64,000 nt of DNA from Sporothrix humicola. Lineage: Eukaryota; Ascomycota; Sordariomycetes; Ophiostomatales; Ophiostomataceae. Each line of letters opens with the position of its first letter. Position 1 is the first letter of the stretch. Both the position numbers and the translations under genes were made by a program. Of the stretch, positions 11,770-22,143 are shown in pieces. The stretch covers positions 186,001 to 250,000 of the forward strand of contig WNYE01000024.1 in NCBI GenBank assembly GCA_021396245.1. The letters run 5' to 3'. The notes beneath the pieces are model-generated. The model saw only the letters and a list, made by a program, of their open reading frames with translations, was not told where the DNA came from and ran no database searches.

Positions 11770-12095
11770 TTTTATGGTGCGACGTCTTCCAAACTGTTTC
11801 TGAAAATCCGGCCATAACAAACGCGGGATAAATGAAGTTCTCTGAGGAAGGCCCAGACGATAGCACAGAGACCGTGCATCCTGCCAAGGGCAAGTCCGCT
11901 GCATCTTGCGGTGCCAATGCCGGCGCCACTTCAGCTCCCCGTGGTGACGATGATGACAATGGGGTCCCCGAGCACATGCTCCACGACGGCTCCTCTGTCA
12001 GGCACTTCTGGAACCAGCATGGTTCGCGTCTTCCAATTTGTTTCTGTCATCAGGTCATAACAAACGGAGGACAAATGAAGTCCTCACAGTATAGC
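11770..12095 (+). repeat. Imperfect direct repeat, period ~240 bp
   Basis: Two related segments are visible: CGTCTTCCAAACTGTTTCTG at 11783 and CGTCTTCCAATTTGTTTCTG at 12028. Each is followed by a GGCCATAACAAACG / GGTCATAACAAACG block and a GGGATAAATGAAGTTCTC / GAGGACAAATGAAGTCCTC block. The offset is about 245 bp. The first copy contains the ATG of the candidate frame 11832-12257 and the second lies inside it. Confidence 0.7.
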
Positions 12096-12257
12096 CCGAG
12101 TCTCCTTGTGTATGATCAAACATACACTGACAATTATAAGAGACCACCTTCGGTACGGAAACATTTCTGTGCGATTACATCCAGGTGGAAACTAAATCTC
12201 GACAACAATAGTCTGTGGATGTTGACAAGGAAGAATACGGAATTTCTGAGAAAATAG
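11832..12257 (+). CDS. Candidate hypothetical ORF, 141 codons
   Basis: The frame starts with a hydrophilic stretch (residues ~1-45) containing an acidic run (RGDDDDNG), followed by a part rich in His, Trp and aromatic residues. No domain, signal peptide or transmembrane segment is recognisable. The start ATG sits in one copy of the ~245-bp direct repeat and the middle of the frame in the other, so the ORF arose across a duplication. The first 65 residues look more coding-like than the rest. It could be a gene relic or a chance frame; no function is proposed. Confidence 0.2.
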   Translation: MKFSEEGPDDSTETVHPAKGKSAASCGANAGATSAPRGDDDDNGVPEHMLHDGSSVRHFWNQHGSRLPICFCHQVITNGGQMKSSQYSPSLLVYDQTYTDNYKRPPSVRKHFCAITSRWKLNLDNNSLWMLTRKNTEFLRK

Positions 12258-12809
12258 TTGTCAGGATGACGTATCTCGGTTTTACTTGCATTTGGTCAAT
12301 GAGATATTGACAACTCGCATACGCTACCACAGAATGGTAGTTCTAGAAAAGTGACACGGTCATTTCCATCATCGGGCAATATTTTGGTAGCCAGGCCATA
12401 TCTGAGCTGCCAGTTTGCCATATAAAGGCAGAGTAATGTGGAATTTGTGGCGACCATGATGACCCTTGGAAGCTCCCGAGTGAAAAGTGGATGGCCATCG
12501 AAATTTCTTCACATGTTGCGTCCGACCGCCTCGACGAGATTCATGCAACCTTCTCTGTCGGTCCCAAGATAGTCCGCATCAAAACTAACGGGATCTATGG
12601 CCTTTATGTATGTACCTACAACGCCAGCATACAATCGCCATTTTAACGTGGTTGCCAATATTAAAGGCCATAAGTATGTCAGGGTGAGGTTAGTTTCCAG
12701 GGAAAAGTATTCGCCAGGAATGGTTCCCAGACAACGGGACACTGGATGAGCCAATAGGAAGAGTACCTTGAAGGAAGCTCGAGTTATCAAAATGGCCAAC
12801 TTATGGTCA

Positions 12810-13550
12810 AGATTAGGATTGGCTGGCCCATCAGAGTCACCCGTTCTCGAGCATAAACGACAAGACTTAGAAATATGCGTACACCTTAAACAAGGTTAGG
12901 ATTGGCTGGCTCACCAAAGTCAACCGTGTCCAGTGCAAACGACAAGACTCATAGGTATAGAGGAACGGTTCTTGTTTGCAGTTTTGCTCTTGAGAATATG
13001 TCCAAATTCGAGCACTGCTCGTGGTTCTTGCTTCCTATATGTGCAGGTCGCAAACTCCTGGTCTGGCTGTGGTCAACCGTTCAGCCACTGACGGATGCTG
13101 CCACAGCCAGTTTATGGCAAAAAAGGGCAACAAAGAATTGCTGGCGAATAAAGGTTTCCAGTGAACGAAGTGTTGTTATGAGCCCTCGCAGGTGGTGTGT
13201 GGCACTCATGTGGGTGACTTTGTCAGGTCACTGTTCCGTGACCAAAGAAACGAAACTGCTTTGATAGCTATGCTATGTGATCAGATTCTCCCACACAAAA
13301 ACACCAACGACGATCAACGGGTACCAAGAAGACAGCATCGAGCCATGAGCGGCAACTTGACGGTCACTGACGATGGTTACCAAGTCCTAGCTTACGCTCT
13401 ATGTTACTTGACGGACACAGCTGGCGAACAATAACTGGAGTGTCCAATATATGGACAAAAGCGAAATAAGAGGTCCCAGTGAACGAGCTGTTGTTATGGA
13501 CCCTAGCAGTTAGTGTGTGGCACTCATGTGGGTGGCTTTGTCGAGTTCAA
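12810..13550 (+). repeat. Two nested direct repeats (~84 bp and ~319 bp)
   Basis: TTAGGATTGGCTGGC at 12813 and again at 12897 opens two units of about 84 bp that share AACGACAAGACT further on. Farther right, CCAGTGAACGAAGTGTTGTT (13158) matches CCAGTGAACGAGCTGTTGTT (13477), and both are followed by the same GTGTGGCACTCATGTGGGTG block, a period of about 319 bp. Both pairs are imperfect but obvious by eye. Confidence 0.75.
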
Positions 13551-13589
13551 CACCATCAGAATGGACGTTCTACAATTAGTCTGGAGTAA

Positions 13590-13978
13590 ATGCTCCTAGC
13601 GGTGCGCGTAAATCAACCCTCGTCAAGCAGAAACGGCACGCCATTGACCTGGCCGACATGCGCACCGAGATCAAGGCGCTGGTCAACCTGTTTCGTCACC
13701 AACCCGGGCGAGTTCGCACCCGACGTCCTGATGACCAAAATGCACTACAAGCGCAGCATCACAGTCGACGAGTGGGCCCGCGGCCTCGAAGAGTTCCCGC
13801 GGATCGTGCCGGAGCGGTGCGAGCCACAGACTTTGATATCAAAGGGAGTTAATTCATGTCATTGATACGGACACATGGGAAGGAGAACGACAAGTAAGTC
13901 TTCCATTCGTTGATCAGAGACTTCATGCTTAAGCATCAACTAACAAGATCCTTCATCAGTTTGGACCCTTATGAATGA
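13590..13978 (+). pseudogene. Frameshifted coding relic with a preserved intron
   Basis: From about 13610 to 13830 the DNA becomes GC-richer and reads as protein in two frames joined by a shift near 13690-13700. The first part contains KRHAIDLADMRTEIKALVNL and the second contains EFAPDVLMTKMHYKR and VDEWARGLEEFPRIVPE. A stop and a small ATG follow. A clean 66-bp intron (13894-13959, donor GTAAGT, branch AACTAAC, acceptor CATCAG) would join a short exon at 13856 to a last exon ending at 13978. I do not recognise the family. The coding composition, the frame break and the intact intron together suggest a recently inactivated gene fragment; a sequencing error at the shift cannot be excluded. Confidence 0.4.
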
Positions 13979-14216
13979 GAGCACTTCTGCCTATGACAGT
14001 AGGAACTCTGTGCCTTGTCGAAGATAGTTGATAGATAAGGTTCAAATACTAATGTGATGCTGGAGATCGGTGCCATGGCCCAGCAAGAAAAGCACGACTA
14101 CCTAAAAGACTACCTGCAAGTCGGCTCCAGTCAATAACTGCGCAATATCTGCGCGGTCTTCTTCAGGCTATTCGTGACCAGGACATCTTGTCAAGAGATT
14201 TCGTCGTCAGTAAAAC

Positions 14217-14651
14217 ATGATCTGTCGCAATCCTGGTGGCTTTCTACACAGTAGCCAGTATCTATCAGTCTCGTGGAGCACTAAAGGCACGGCAGTAGTG
14301 ACCAGTGGATCGCCCCGAGAAATCCACTCTGAGAGATCGCAAACCTGGCAGTCGGATGTCAAGCAACGGTTACACACAACCTCGACGGCGGTACGATGCT
14401 CCATCGTGTGTCGCCCAGAACCTCTGCAAGAAAATGACTACGGGTCATGTTCTGTAGAGAGTGCTTCGACAGAGTTCTCCGGCAGAGAAATAATAGCCAG
14501 CAGCAAACCCCATATGTTGGGTTTAAGGAATTGGTAAGCATCTTTGTCCACACTGCAGAAATCTAGGTTTTAAATCTAACTTTTATACTTCCACAGCCAA
14601 GTATATACAAACCTTCCATTTGATGAAGACAGGGGCACCCGCGCGGTTTGA
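14217..14651 (+). CDS. Candidate spliced hypothetical ORF (two exons)
   Basis: An open frame from the ATG at 14217 runs to a TAA that lies inside a good donor site. Removing 14534-14596 (63 bp; donor GTAAGC, branch AATCTAACTT, acceptor TTCCACAG) continues the frame to a TGA at 14651, giving 123 residues from exons 14217-14533 and 14597-14651. The frame is kept across the junction. No domain, signal peptide or membrane helix is visible; the middle is Ser/Thr-rich. The intron signals are the strongest evidence that this is or was transcribed. The protein is unknown to me, and the exon 1 frame may be only part of a longer decayed gene. Confidence 0.35.
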
Positions 14652-15160
14652 ATATGGCGAAAGCATCTATGCTGCCATAAGAACATAAGAAAAGTCTTCA
14701 ACATAAATTATGAAGACTGGGACTTGTTGAGGAAACAAATTTTCCTATGATGCCGTCTCGAAAACGTTTGAAATTTGCTTCTTTCGTTTAATGGAAGGAG
14801 CTCACGGGTAAGCAGAGCGGCGGATCAAGTACTGCCAACAACATTATCGGTCCCAATCTCTCGAGTGCCACTCCGAGCAACATAGACCCAAGCCTCATGA
14901 GTCTTGGGGTTGGATAAGCTGTCAAGCGAATTATTAAAGTCCGACGGGAGATCATGAAGTTCAGCAGTATCATACCTCTCTCTTGAGAAGGGATGTTATC
15001 AAACGTGATAACCCATCCATCAAAAGGGCACGATAATCATATAAAGTCGACGAACAGGTACCGCTACCACCATTGGCAACACCGGCCCAGATCGCCGTGC
15101 TGCACCTATCAGCCGCGTCTTCCCATTTCCCCGCATATCCCGTTGCGTCGTCGGAATAGC

Positions 15161-15403
15161 ATGTCGATGTCATCTACAACACCGACTTGGCGCAACGGAA
15201 TCCTTGGCCGCGGAAGCTCGCCAAGCCACGAAGATCCTCGCGCGCGTGTTATGAGTGCTGCAACCGGAGAGACGTCCAACGAGGAAGTCGCTAGAGCATA
15301 TGGATTGGCCACCTCGTCCTTACACAGAGTTATTGCACGCCTCGCCATTATGGTGGGTGTCACACTGTCGTGGCAACATATAGACACGGTTGCTCTCGAC
15401 TAG
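15161..15403 (+). CDS. Candidate small ORF with helix-turn-helix-like segment
   Basis: An ATG-started 80-codon frame lies in a locally GC-rich patch. Residues ~31-54 (SNEEVARAYGLATSSLHRVI) resemble a helix-turn-helix of the psq type found at the N-terminus of pogo/Tc1-like transposases: an EVARAYG helix, a short turn and an SSLHRVI recognition helix. Upstream, the frame is open to 14993 without an earlier compelling start. No catalytic domain follows, so if it derives from a transposase it is a stub. The family link is an inference from pattern only. Confidence 0.25.
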   Translation: MSMSSTTPTWRNGILGRGSSPSHEDPRARVMSAATGETSNEEVARAYGLATSSLHRVIARLAIMVGVTLSWQHIDTVALD

Positions 15404-16214
15404 CATTCGGAATAAGCTCATGATTAAAAGGACATCTCCGTGAAGAGACAACGGAGTGAACACAATTACTTCCATGGGATTCATTGAAAGGATCATGGCT
15501 AGTGGAACAGAGTACGGCGCCAATAAATCAGTCGACGGCTTCTTGCCACAAACGAAATGCTCTGGTCACAGCAGATATTTAGGTGATATCAAGACCACCA
15601 CAACAAAAACTAGGGCACTTCGCTGGGGGTTCCTTGATGTTCGTTGTTCTAAGGCGGCGAGCGATGCATGTTGAAGCCAGTCCAGTCGCAGCACCGAAGA
15701 AATCTTCTGGGTGTTTACTTTGAATAATACATCTTAAATGGGTCACATTATGATACAGTATGGACCAAAGCAATTTTCCTACGCGTGGCAGATGAGACCT
15801 CTAAGCGTTCTCGCACGACTCGATGAATTATAGACAGTCCAGCTTTCCAGGAGATCAAAGAAGAGAATCATGTCCGACAACAAACGACTGCCAGCATAAC
15901 AACAGCAACAACAACAACAAAATGCCCTGGGCAGTGCCGTGGCAGAGAACAAAGTTGAAAGGGCTGATGGAATAAAGACAGTTTCTGCCGTTTTCCTAGC
16001 GGTTGGTCGGGTTTCATGGGAAACACGTTCATGTCTACGGCCAGAACGTCTTGTTGTCAGTTCCACCACGAAACAACAATGACTATTTCTAATCGTTCTC
16101 ACTCGATTCGATGAACAGAAGAAAACCCTGATTCTTTTCGGAGCCAGAGAAGAGACAATGTCCATGACACGACTCCTGACAAATGGTGAGCAGCCTTTTG
16201 GCTTATACCTCTAA

Positions 16215-16525
16215 ATTTATGATGGCAGAGGCGATTATAGATCATGGATCATGAATGAGCAACGTGTTTAGACGAAGAAAGTGTCAATTGTTCTCCCCGT
16301 TTTTGACCATGATGGAAATATGGTCGTGAAGGCACTGCTTGTCCATGCCAAATTTTCTGCGAAATCTCCCACCAAATGGTCGGTAGTCTTTAGCCCAGGT
16401 CTTCAGATCTGTGATAATCGAGGCGATCATGGATGTGAAACGTGTTTAGACGATGAAGGTCTCAATCGTCCTCCTTGTTTTTGACCATGTTGGAAATATG
16501 GTCTTGGAGGCCCTGGCTAACGACG
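16215..16525 (+). repeat. ~178-bp direct repeat (two copies)
   Basis: CGTGTTTAGACGAAGAAAGT at 16263 matches CGTGTTTAGACGATGAAGGT at 16441. Both copies continue through a TTTTTGACCAT block and GGAAATATGGTC, and both are preceded by an AGGCGAT-TATAGATCATGG / AGGCGATCATGGATG stretch. Identity is high over ~85 bp, so this is one of the younger duplications in the region. Confidence 0.8.
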
Positions 16526-16719
16526 ACGATCAATGCCATGAAGTTTTAATCACGTCCCGTTCTCCTGATGAGCAGTTAAACTATTTATTTGCCATATGAT
16601 CAGGGGGGAGTTGGTCATAATTCATTCCTAGAATCACAATGGCCGTCACACGATCTCCGGAGCAATACAAAACTCGTCATTGGAGCAAATTGACAAGGTG
16701 ACCTGAGAACGACGACAAG

Positions 16720-16947
16720 ATGTTGTCGAAGTTGCCGGTGTTAACTACATCAACGATATACAGCGTATCTTTTTTTCTCGTTCGTTGTGTCGTGCCGGAG
16801 GCAGAGGTAAGTTACTACCGCTTCCATGCAGTCTATTCCTCTCAGGTTATGTACTGACAAACCTATTCATAGACCAACCCTAAGAGATCAGGAAACCTGC
16901 AGCTGCACTTCATGAGACTAGCAAAGCTTGTGTCTCTGTCAACTTAG
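16720..16947 (+). CDS. Candidate 53-aa spliced ORF with hydrophobic N-terminus
   Basis: Two exons, 16720-16806 and 16873-16947, are separated by a textbook 66-bp phase-0 intron (donor GTAAGT, branch TACTGACA, acceptor TTCATAG). The predicted peptide begins MLSKLPVLTTSTIYSVSFFL, a hydrophobic leader followed by a VRCVVPEA stretch, and ends with a basic tail. It could be a signal peptide or a membrane anchor. It has a single cysteine. The length is below usual annotation limits, and no family is recognisable. An overlapping frame (16928-17215, 95 codons) carries short internal repeats of GGGTATCC-AAAGGA and is an alternative reading of the area. Confidence 0.3.
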
Positions 16948-17021
16948 TCCAATGCAGAATCGCAGCTTGACTGTGCTGGACAAGTTTTGCATCTATGACA
17001 AGCATACGAAATTGCTCGACT

Positions 17022-17110
17022 CGCTGGGTATCCAAAGGAACTTGGCCGGGTATCCGAAAGAGCTCTTCATGATCAGTCGAAGACCCAAAGGAGCTTTTTA
17101 TGATCGATTA
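17022..17110 (+). repeat. Short degenerate tandem repeat (~22-40 bp)
   Basis: GGGTATCCAAAGGAACTTGG is followed by GGGTATCCGAAAGAGCTCTT and then by AGACCCAAAGGAGCTTTTTA. The last two units share a TTYATGATCRRT tail. The repeat lies inside the open frame 16928-17215. Confidence 0.6.
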
Positions 17111-17636
17111 GCACGGCGTGTGACCTTGAAAGACACGAGAAAATACCATGATAGAAGTTTGGTGGACTGGATCATGTCGCGTCTGCACATATACCTTGAA
17201 GCTCATGCAATGTGAGGCGGTCTTCCAGATACCAACTGACGTTGACCAAACCATTGCACACATGCGGCATCGGCCTTTGTCTGTTCCTGTGATTGTTCCA
17301 TCTTTGTACGCAGACGGAGCAATAACAAGATGCCTGCCGATGAGGAGACTCCTGTTGGCATGTCAGTGGACGAGATCATCATTTCCTGTGAAGGCGTACT
17401 TATGCTTACATGGCCGTTTCATAGCACTTGTGCTAAAACGCGCACGTCTACAGTCCTCAAGATCTTAAGGATACACGACTTTACGAGTAGTGAAGGTTTA
17501 CAGATGACGGGTTATTGTCTATGGGGGAAGATGGATTGGTAATGGTGGCTGGTCGTTGTCTGAAATCCTTGTTTTTGCCCTCTTTTTTTTTTTCAAGAAT
17601 TATCTAGACAGAACACAATACGAAATTTACAAACAA

Positions 17637-17923
17637 ATGAGCTCGCAATCCAATATTACGCATGATGCAAGACTTAATGACGATAACAGGACCAAAAAAC
17701 CTCGACTCGAATCTGACAAACACGTGCGTCACCAAGGTTAGTGGTAAGTTTTTCCAATCAAGTCAGGTGCCATTGAGAACAAAAACTGACAGGGGTTTGT
17801 TTTGTCCATTTAGGTACTAGCCTTGATTGCAACAGCCCAAAACAGTGTAAGTGGTTTCTAGCAAGAAGAAGAGAGAGAGAGAACGAGGGAGACAGGCACA
17901 GTTCTAACATTAATAATATTTGA
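17637..17923 (+). CDS. Candidate 69-aa spliced ORF, basic, NLS-like
   Basis: Exon 1 (17637-17736) and exon 2 (17814-17923) are joined by removing 17737-17813 (77 bp; donor GTTAGT, with an overlapping GTAAGT at 17744; branch-like AACTGACAGG; acceptor CATTTAG). The frame stays open across the junction. The peptide is hydrophilic, with a nuclear-localisation-like cluster (RTKKPRLESDK, residues ~20-30) and a basic end (LARRREREN). No domain is recognised. It is the last gene-like signal before the repeat-rich region ends. It may be only part of a larger decayed gene. Confidence 0.3.
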
Positions 17924-20900
17924 CAAAACTCACAATTATGCTTAAGAGAATACGAATTTTTGGCAGGTTGCAGATTGCAGGGTGCAGATTCTTTCAAGAA
18001 ATACGATATTTACAAGATAAGTAAAACGCATGGAGTGTGATTTTGAGAAGCGAACTGTGGTATTTACACCGCTTGGCAATATGTCACCAAATATTGCATT
18101 TATCTCCATAACCGAGGCAGACTTTACAAAGTTTCCTATGATCAAATAATCATTTACTAACACAATCACCAACACACAATCATGAGCTTCCTTTCATGGA
18201 GCGGGCAAACACAGCCACTCACCCGCTTGCTGACATGAAGATATTCCATCATGCCCCTGCGATGTCAACACAAGCCTTTGAGCACGCCTTGGAACCCTCT
18301 TGGCTGCATATTCTTGGCGGCATCCGCCTCCTTTACGTCCTCCGTGCTTGGCTTTTGACTTGGGTTGAATTGAGTTGAATTATCTCCTGATAAGTTCCGA
18401 ACATCCGACCTTCTTTTTCTGGGTCGTTGCGGGGTTGATCACCGACGTTCAGCAATGCACGGCAACTTCCGTGCAATTTAAGCTTGTCTTGGGTTGCTTT
18501 CTGGTTTTGCTCATGTTCCTTTTTTTCGCTCTCGCTTTCATGATCGTCTTGCGATTCTTAATGGAGAAGCTCGTTCTTTTGTCACTACTCACCTTTTCCA
18601 CTTGGATGTCGTTATCATGTCGGGCCAGGTTGTCCAGAACTTTGACTTGCCATCTTCAGCTGGGCCGGTGTGAGTATCTGCACTTTCTGGTCCACCACGG
18701 AGCTCAGCAGCTCGTTTGGGCATCTCTTCGGGCGGTCAGGCATGATGGGGAGTGTGGAATATGAAGTCGGCGAGTTACAACATTCGGGCCAAAGCTTAGC
18801 TGCGTGAATCTTTGTGGGCCGGCGTCAATTGGTGGCCGGGCGTGCTCCTTTCATTCATTCTTATTGTGGTTGTTGTTTCGAGGCTACTGCTGCCGATCAG
18901 TTTATGTTGTTCCCATGTTCTTTGTTTGGATGGAAAAGCTGAAAAGAATATGAGGGGATCAGAGCAAGAGGCGGAGGAGCAGTTGGCCCGAGCGAATCCT
19001 GCGGCTGCAATTGTGTTTCTTTACGGAAGGTCGAAACAGATGCGTCTTCAGATGGCATAACCGATGCTAAAGGATGGCACTCGTATGGCGCACATGATTG
19101 ATACGAGTACGGACGACCAGGCGAACCGGCCAAACATCACGAACTTTTGAGATACAAGGACTCTCAACCATGTTTACTTTCATGTTTCGACCCAGACTTC
19201 TGCTGCACGACGATTGGCTGCATGTAGAATTACTCAGAGGTCCTGCTGTTTTCGGTCGGCTTCCTGATTGGGAAAGTGTTTAGAGTTTTGTGATGGTGGC
19301 GTGCCTGACTGATCCAATGATTTGATCCAATGATTCGATCCCCCAATGGTCCGAGAGTTCCAGGCTTGGGGGATGGCTGTGGGCAATCCTGGCTGGGGAT
19401 TGTCCAACAAAGTCGCAGTCTGCTGCCTTGCCCATCACAAGGCGAAAAGACAAGGGGGCTGGACGGGAGGACGAAGAAGCTTATCCAGCGTATCGTGGGA
19501 GCGTGGGTCGTGGAGATCACTTCGGATATGCTCCGTAAGAGGCAAACGGCACGAGAAGAAGAAGAAAAAGGAGACAAAGTTGTACGATGGAGAGAAAAGA
19601 ACCACAAAACAGGTTTACGTCAGGCGCTGCCATTCTGTCGCGGCCGCATATCGCCATTCAACTGGAAAAAGGCAAACCGCAGAGTGCAACAGAAATGACA
19701 AAGATAGAAAAAGGATACGACAGGAAAACAGTTGCACAAAACGGCACAGGGTTGCGCTGGCAGAGGTCCATTTCGATAAGATGCAACTCCGCAACTGCGA
19801 CGTCGTGAAAGAGGAGTCTCCTTACGAGGAGGCGGGCCGAGGCTGCAAAGTACTGTGGGATTTGATTGTATCATTCATCTTTGGTTATGCATACAAACTC
19901 AGACAATCTATCTCTGTCTTCCCTGGCCCATCTATCCATGTGTTTATCTGCATTGTGGATTGTCGCCTTGTCGATATTGACACTATGGGTCCTTCCTTGT
20001 CTGGCTCCATGCTGTGTAAGTATCGCTTCTGAATATCGCCTCTTACGGGCCTTTTACTGCATTTTTACAGGGGCCGGCCCGTCCTCGAGACCTTATCCCC
20101 GGCCGCCTCTTTTCCTCTTTTTTCTCTGGGCCTTTCTCGTTTCTCCTTTTCTATTTTGCCCACAATTGACAGTGATGCAAGACGATGCAGGCCGATGCAA
20201 GCACGGAGAATAGCCCTTGATTGGCTGTTGTGTGTAACAAGTGGTGAAATTGAAGGAAGATGTCGCCTTTCATGGCGCCTTTCCACTTTCCATCCCCTAT
20301 TTCCACTCCTGCTCGCCCCCATATCTACGAATCTAGGAAATCGGGAACGCTGGTCTGGCAGATGATGGCAGTTGAGGGAAGTTGCGGACAGATACTGGCA
20401 CTTGCTGTGGTACTTCACACAAAACATTCGTGCGCTGTCCGTCGTTGTCCGCCTGTGACGGACTGTGTTAGTTGGCGGCCACTAACGCCGATGCGGCAGG
20501 TCCTTGGCAAGCACTGCCGCCCGCGACCCTACGGGGAGGTCTCAGAAGGAGGGGAAGTGGGAGGGAAGGTGCGAATCGTGGTCGCTGGTTGGTCTTTCCT
20601 CAGCCGGCGTGCAATGCGTGCGAGTCGCCCTTTCCTTGTGTGTCCTTTGTGTGTCTTTTTGGTGTCTTACCTGCGCGCACTTGCACCTTCTTTGCTTCTC
20701 TGCACCTTCCATCTTACGTCCGTCTCAGCTCCTTTTCTTGGACTCTTCAGGTACCAGGCACGCCAAGGACCGGCACATGCTTTTTTAGTTTTCTCTTTCT
20801 CTTGGGACTTTCCTTGGGCTGTGCTTGTTTTGTTCGCCGAGAGAAAACAAGCACAAGGCTAATCTCTGGAGGGGAAGGGGCGATCGGCTGCTGATCGCTA

Positions 20901-22143
20901 TGTGTCCTGGGGGAAGGTAGTATCGGGGCATCGCCCAATGCGACACCATCTCGCTGTTCCTCGCCATTCGCCCACTCACTCCCACTCTTTGAGTCTCTTT
21001 CACCACCATCTGCCGCAGTCCTCCTGAGATCCCTTTCTCACTACGACCCTCTTCAGCCCGGTCGTGACCCATTTCGCCCGAGCCCTTCGACCCCCCATCA
21101 ACCCCCATCTCCGTTATCACTGGTCCACAAGGAGATGAGAGGGGACAATGGCCGCACTCGCGCCGTTGCAGGAACCAAAAAGGACTTTGTTCCCTGGCCT
21201 TTCCTGACCTGCACATCACTTGTGTTGACCAACTGCCTATCTTGTCGCCAATACGCGCCCGTCCTTGGCCCGCCTGCCCTACCATCGTACCGACCGTCGC
21301 GATGATCAGGGACAGCAGGGGATGAAGTTGAAGAAAGAGGACGAGACTAACAAAAGACGGACAAAGGACGAACAATATGGGCAAAAGACGAGCAAAATGG
21401 ACAGCAAAGGCCGGAGAAGACTGCACGGAAGGATGAAGAAGAAGACACAAGATGCAGATGTCGCCCCCAAGCTTCCTCTTTCGACCGATTGTGTGCTGGG
21501 GATCGTCATGTTGCGATAGCCGGTGACCGTCTAGGGTGAACAGGGGTTTGGAGAGAAGTGGAAAGTGGAGGGCAAATGGCTCACCAAGTGGCATCCAACG
21601 ACTGTGCAGATGTCTCTCGAGATGCACCTGGTGTCCCTGGATGCCTCAAAATACCTCTCGGACGCACTGCGACCCAAACCTTCCTTTCTTGGCAAAGCTT
21701 CGACTGCCGTGATGCCTGTCGACGATTGTCCATGATTGTCGCTCGTTGGTCTTGTCGGATGCTTGGGATGCTTGTCGAATGCTTGTTCGTTGACTTGCTT
21801 GCTTGGCTGCCTTGGCCGACTCTTGGTTCATCCGCTCTCCGTCTCGCGACATCGACATTCACAACTTCTTCTTTCGTCTTTCTTCTTTCTTCTCCTTCCT
21901 TTTTGTTCTCCCCATCAAACGAACATAAAAGACGGGTCCCGCTCTCCCTTTCGACTTCTTGTCTGAGATCCAGATCGCCAGCCTCATCAGTCTCATCATC
22001 CCATTCTCTAGTCCCTTGTCTCGGACTCTCCCTTGATCGTCTCTGCACTCTGAACCTTATTTTTCTTGTGAATACTTAATTCACATTCCTCCCATCGTGT
22101 CTCCAATTCTTTGACATCGTCCCCAAGTCTCAGACCAGTCATC
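17924..22143. other. Gene-free interval, CT-rich towards the protease
   Basis: I find no supported gene in these 4.2 kb. Long frames (19346-20032 plus, 20260-20862 plus, 20785-21627 minus) have biased, low-complexity composition (Ser, Leu, Phe or Arg, Lys) that follows from pyrimidine-rich DNA, and they show no domain. GATCCAATGAT is directly repeated at 19313-19332. The last ~500 bases are strongly CT-rich on the plus strand, as expected for a promoter and leader of the protease gene. Confidence 0.6.
21923..21933 (+). promoter_or_regulatory. Possible TATA-like element of the protease gene
   Basis: ACATAAAAGAC lies about 215 bp before the protease ATG, inside a CT-rich tract. It is the only TATA-like match near a plausible distance. 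The assignment is weak. Confidence 0.3.

Noticed and set aside
20785..21627. 280-codon minus-strand frame upstream of the protease
   Set aside because: It has no domain, starts and ends in CT/AG-rich DNA and lies in the probable promoter and leader.
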